The notes under the pieces were generated by a model that was not told where the DNA came from, made no database searches, and was given only the letters and a program-made list of their open reading frames with translations. A program made the translations under genes and the position numbers. This document shows positions 61,748 to 64,000 of a stretch of DNA of 64,000 bases, one piece after another. Numbering within the stretch: the first letter of the stretch is position 1; each line of letters opens with the position of its first letter. The stretch is from Pseudomonas sp. TH43 (GTDB taxonomy: Bacteria > Pseudomonadota > Gammaproteobacteria > Pseudomonadales > Pseudomonadaceae): NCBI RefSeq assembly GCF_016650635.1, contig NZ_JAEKFI010000004.1, positions 2,402,501-2,466,500 on the forward strand, written 5' to 3'.

Positions 61748-61812
61748 AGATCGCAGCCTGCGACAGCGCCTACACGGAAAGATGTAGGAGCCGCCGAAGG
61801 CTGCGATCTTTT
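61748..61812. repeat. REP pair, GGCTGCGATC class
   Basis: GAGATCGCAGCCTGCGACAGCGCCTAC faces GTAGGAGCCGCCGAAGGCTGCGATC in the outward arrangement between copZ and the MFS gene. Confidence 0.75.
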
Positions 61813-61904
61813 GCTGTTTTTATAGTTAGCGAGCTATCGGAATGTTCAAGGCGTCCGGGCGCAGCTAGACTGTCGGGCTGCCGACTTGCCTACCTGGATG
61901 CCTG

Positions 61905-63107
61905 ATGAACTTCCGTACCATTCTGATTCTCGGTGCCTTGACTGCCTTCGGGCCCTTGGCGATCGATTTCTATTTACCCGCCTTTCCGTCGATGGCGCTG
62001 GCGTTCGGCACCGACGAGAAACACGTGCAGATGACGCTGGCGGCGTATTTCGCCGGGTTGTCGATTGGCCAATTGGCTTATGGCCCGGTGGCGGATCGTT
62101 TCGGCCGGCGGGTGCCGCTGCTGATCGGCCTGGCGTTGTTCACCCTGGCGTCGCTGGCCTGTGCTTATGCACCGAACCTGGAATGGCTGATTGGCGCACG
62201 TTTCGTCCAGGCGTTGGGCGGTTGCGCAGGGATGGTGATTTCCCGGGCAGTGGTCAGCGATAAATGCGACGCGGTGGGTTCGGCGAAAGTCTTTTCGCAG
62301 TTGATGCTGGTGATGGGCCTGGCGCCGATTCTGGCGCCGATGCTGGGCGGTCTGCTGGTCAACACCACAGGCTGGCAGTCGATCTTTTTGGTGCTGACCG
62401 GGTTCAGCGCAATGGCCGGCCTCGCGGTTGCACTTGGTTTGCCGGAAAGTATGCCGGCGCATATGCCGCGCCAGCCGCTGTCAGGGGCACTGCGTCAGTA
62501 TGGTCGTCTGTTGAAAGACCCGATCTACCTCGGCCATGCCCTGACGGGCGGGATCGCAATCGCCGGGATGTTCGCCTATATCGCCGGCTCCCCGTTCATC
62601 TTCATCAAACTGTACGGCGTGCCGGCCGAGCATTTCGGCTGGTTGTTCGGAACCAACGCGGCGGGGTTCATTCTGGTAGCGCAGGTCAACGCGCGGCTGT
62701 TGGCCAAGCGCGGCCCGGCCTTCCTGCTGGCGCGAGCGGTCTGGGTCTATCTGGGCGCCGGATTGACGCTGCTCGCGGTAAGCAGCCTGCACACCGAGGC
62801 ACTGTGGCCTTTGCTGATTCCGCTGTTCATCTGTGTCGCCAGCCTCGGCTGCATCAGTCCCAATGCGGCGGCTTGTGCGATGAATGGCCAACGCGAGCGC
62901 GCCGGCAGCGCGTCAGCGTTGCTCGGTTGCATGCAATTCAGCGTTGCCGCCGCTGCTTCGGCATTGGTGGGGATCTTGCACGATGGCACCGCCGTACCGA
63001 TGGCCATGGTCATCAGCCTGTGCGGTGTGCTGGTCGTGAGCGTCGCTGTGCTGACTCGACGCCTGCAAAATGCCCGAGCGCTGGCGCAAGCTCAGGCCGA
63101 GGCCTGA
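61905..63107 (+). CDS. Bcr/CflA-family multidrug exporter
   Basis: The 400-residue MFS protein has 12 predicted helices. The Bcr/CflA signature is clear: LGALTAFGPLAIDFYLPAFPSMA at the N-terminus, the loop GPVADRFGRRVPLLIGLALF after helix 2, RFVQALGGCAGMVISRAVVSDKC, and CISPNAAACAM late. The family exports bicyclomycin, chloramphenicol or sulfonamides; specificity here is unknown. The start is the ATG of MNFRTILILG. Confidence 0.92.
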   Translation: MNFRTILILGALTAFGPLAIDFYLPAFPSMALAFGTDEKHVQMTLAAYFAGLSIGQLAYGPVADRFGRRVPLLIGLALFTLASLACAYAPNLEWLIGARFVQALGGCAGMVISRAVVSDKCDAVGSAKVFSQLMLVMGLAPILAPMLGGLLVNTTGWQSIFLVLTGFSAMAGLAVALGLPESMPAHMPRQPLSGALRQYGRLLKDPIYLGHALTGGIAIAGMFAYIAGSPFIFIKLYGVPAEHFGWLFGTNAAGFILVAQVNARLLAKRGPAFLLARAVWVYLGAGLTLLAVSSLHTEALWPLLIPLFICVASLGCISPNAAACAMNGQRERAGSASALLGCMQFSVAAAASALVGILHDGTAVPMAMVISLCGVLVVSVAVLTRRLQNARALAQAQAEA

Positions 63108-63113
63108 AAAACC

Positions 63114-63287
63114 TCAGCCGGCAGCGCGCTGCTGGTTGAGCTCGGGAATCTGGTGGGGCGCGCAAAGTCGCGCTTCAAGGGTGCGGGTGAAGGCCAATGC
63201 TTCGGCTTCACTGCGGAATGTCACGGCGTGTTGGTCGAGGCGAACCTGCCATTGAGACTTTGCCACTTCTTTTATCAGGATCTTCAT
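63114..63287 (-). CDS. Small protein of unknown function
   Basis: The 57-residue protein starts at MKILIKEVAKSQWQVRLDQH, with GGGAGG 9 nt upstream. The beta-beta-alpha-like pattern (QWQVRLDQHAVTFRSEAEALAFTRTLEARL) resembles small DUF2188-like proteins but is not a firm match. It converges with the Bcr/CflA gene 6 bp away. The longer in-frame frame from 63374 is not supported. Confidence 0.65.
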   Translation of the reverse strand: MKILIKEVAKSQWQVRLDQHAVTFRSEAEALAFTRTLEARLCAPHQIPELNQQRAAG

Positions 63288-63449
63288 TGCTGACCTCCCA
63301 TGTGTAAAAGACGCATCGCAGAGGTTTCGATTGTAGTCCTGAATACGGTCGCAATTGTGACAAGGATCAGCCATCTGACTGACGGCAAAAAGCCCCCGCA
63401 GCCCCTGCGATCCCCTGCAGAAGCTGTCGGAGGCTGCGATCGTTTGATC

Positions 63450-64000
63450 TTAGAAACTTTCTAAAACAATTTTCCCCTTGGCTTTGCCACTTTCCAGCAA
63501 CTCATGCGCCCGACGCAGATTGGCCGCATTGATCACACCGAAATGCTCACCCACCGTGGTCTTCAACGTCCCCGCATCAATCAGCTCAGCGACACGATTA
63601 AGCAGGTTGTGTTGCTCAATCATGTCTGCCGTCTCGAAGAGGGAGCGGGTGTACATGAACTCCCAGTGCAGCGACAGGCTCTTGCGCTTGAGTTTGGTCA
63701 CGTCCAGCGACTTCGGATCGTCGATCAGCGCCAGTTTGCCTTGGGGCGCCAGCGCTTCAACCAGTTGATCAAGATGCTGGTCAGTCTGAGTCAGGCTGGC
63801 GACGTGGGTGACGTGGTCGACCCCGGCGCGCTTGAGTTCTTCGCTCAGCGGTTGGCTATGGTCGATCACCAGATCCGCGCCCAGCTCGCTGACCCAGTCA
63901 CGGGTCTGCTCGCGGGAGGCGGTACCGATCACCTTGAGACCGGTCAACTGCTTGGCCAATTGCGTGAGAATTGAACCGACACCGCCGGCAGCACCGACGA
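63450..64000 (-). CDS. Zinc-type alcohol dehydrogenase/quinone oxidoreductase family, 5' end missing
   Basis: Only the last 183 residues are in the window; the frame is open to its edge. It begins in the Rossmann domain, VGAAGGVGSILTQLAKQL, then VIGTASREQTRDWVSELGADLVIDHSQ. It continues to the family-typical end HELLESGKAKGKIVLESF. The N-terminal catalytic domain is outside, so the class (zinc-free quinone reductase or zinc-binding) cannot be fixed. The sequence fits the YhdH/ZADH-like NADPH reductases listed as zinc-binding alcohol dehydrogenase family proteins. Confidence 0.88.
   Translation of the reverse strand, partial: VGAAGGVGSILTQLAKQLTGLKVIGTASREQTRDWVSELGADLVIDHSQPLSEELKRAGVDHVTHVASLTQTDQHLDQLVEALAPQGKLALIDDPKSLDVTKLKRKSLSLHWEFMYTRSLFETADMIEQHNLLNRVAELIDAGTLKTTVGEHFGVINAANLRRAHELLESGKAKGKIVLESF

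Overview
The window is chromosomal DNA from a GC-rich gammaproteobacterium, almost certainly a Pseudomonas of the P. fluorescens group. The evidence is the gene order (a run matching P. aeruginosa PA4856 to PA4839: retS, purD, purH, fis, dusB, DUF3426, prmA, accC, accB, aroQ, a chemoreceptor, gcbA, DUF2333, NUDIX, SUI1-like factor, speA), the Pseudomonas-type Tad locus (PA4293 to PA4306 order), and many REPIN-like hairpin repeats with the GTAGGAG core typical of fluorescent pseudomonads. Names rest on protein sequence recognition and remembered synteny; no database search was run.

Layout. 1-19803 is a core housekeeping block: the 3'-truncated retS, the last steps of purine synthesis, fis with its tRNA-modifying partner dusB, PrmA, the two biotin-side acetyl-CoA carboxylase subunits, dehydroquinase, then a methyl-accepting chemoreceptor next to a diguanylate cyclase, and arginine decarboxylase behind a very structured leader. 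20036-23061 is a small accessory module: a short orphan VgrG, a DUF4123 adaptor and a lipoprotein esterase. 23055-27373 holds a MATE transporter, a small membrane protein, a MazG-like pyrophosphatase, CmoM and two DUF4136 lipoproteins.

27661-42746 is a complete Tad/Flp pilus locus. tadG and the sensor kinase pprA converge; tadE-like, fppA (prepilin peptidase), pprB (response regulator), an extra receiver-only protein and flp follow; rcpC, rcpA, tadZ, tadA, tadB, tadC, tadD and a DUF3613 protein form one tightly overlapping operon. Downstream, 42747-44017 is a gene-free island containing a long repeated element, a 29-unit hexanucleotide tract and the structured leader of a DUF6124 gene. 44576-50423 carries more surface proteins: an autotransporter, and a TpsB-type outer-membrane transporter beside a Gly/Thr/Pro-rich lipoprotein.

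50663-51603 is a four-copy tandem array of a 240-bp unit. 51607-55447 is a fatty-acid module (MaoC-like hydratase, long FabG-type reductase and a divergent thiolase), followed by a RIO-family kinase. 56828-61731 is dominated by copper homeostasis: copA-cueR and copZ, each with a recognisable CueR box, plus an unknown secreted protein between them. The window ends with a Bcr/CflA-type exporter, a small unknown protein and a 5'-truncated alcohol dehydrogenase-family gene.

The most interesting unexplained signals are non-coding: the DUF6124 leader, with two GGA-hexaloop hairpins that resemble RsmA/RsmE sites; the multi-hairpin speA leader; the in-phase hexanucleotide array; and the 240-bp tandem array.
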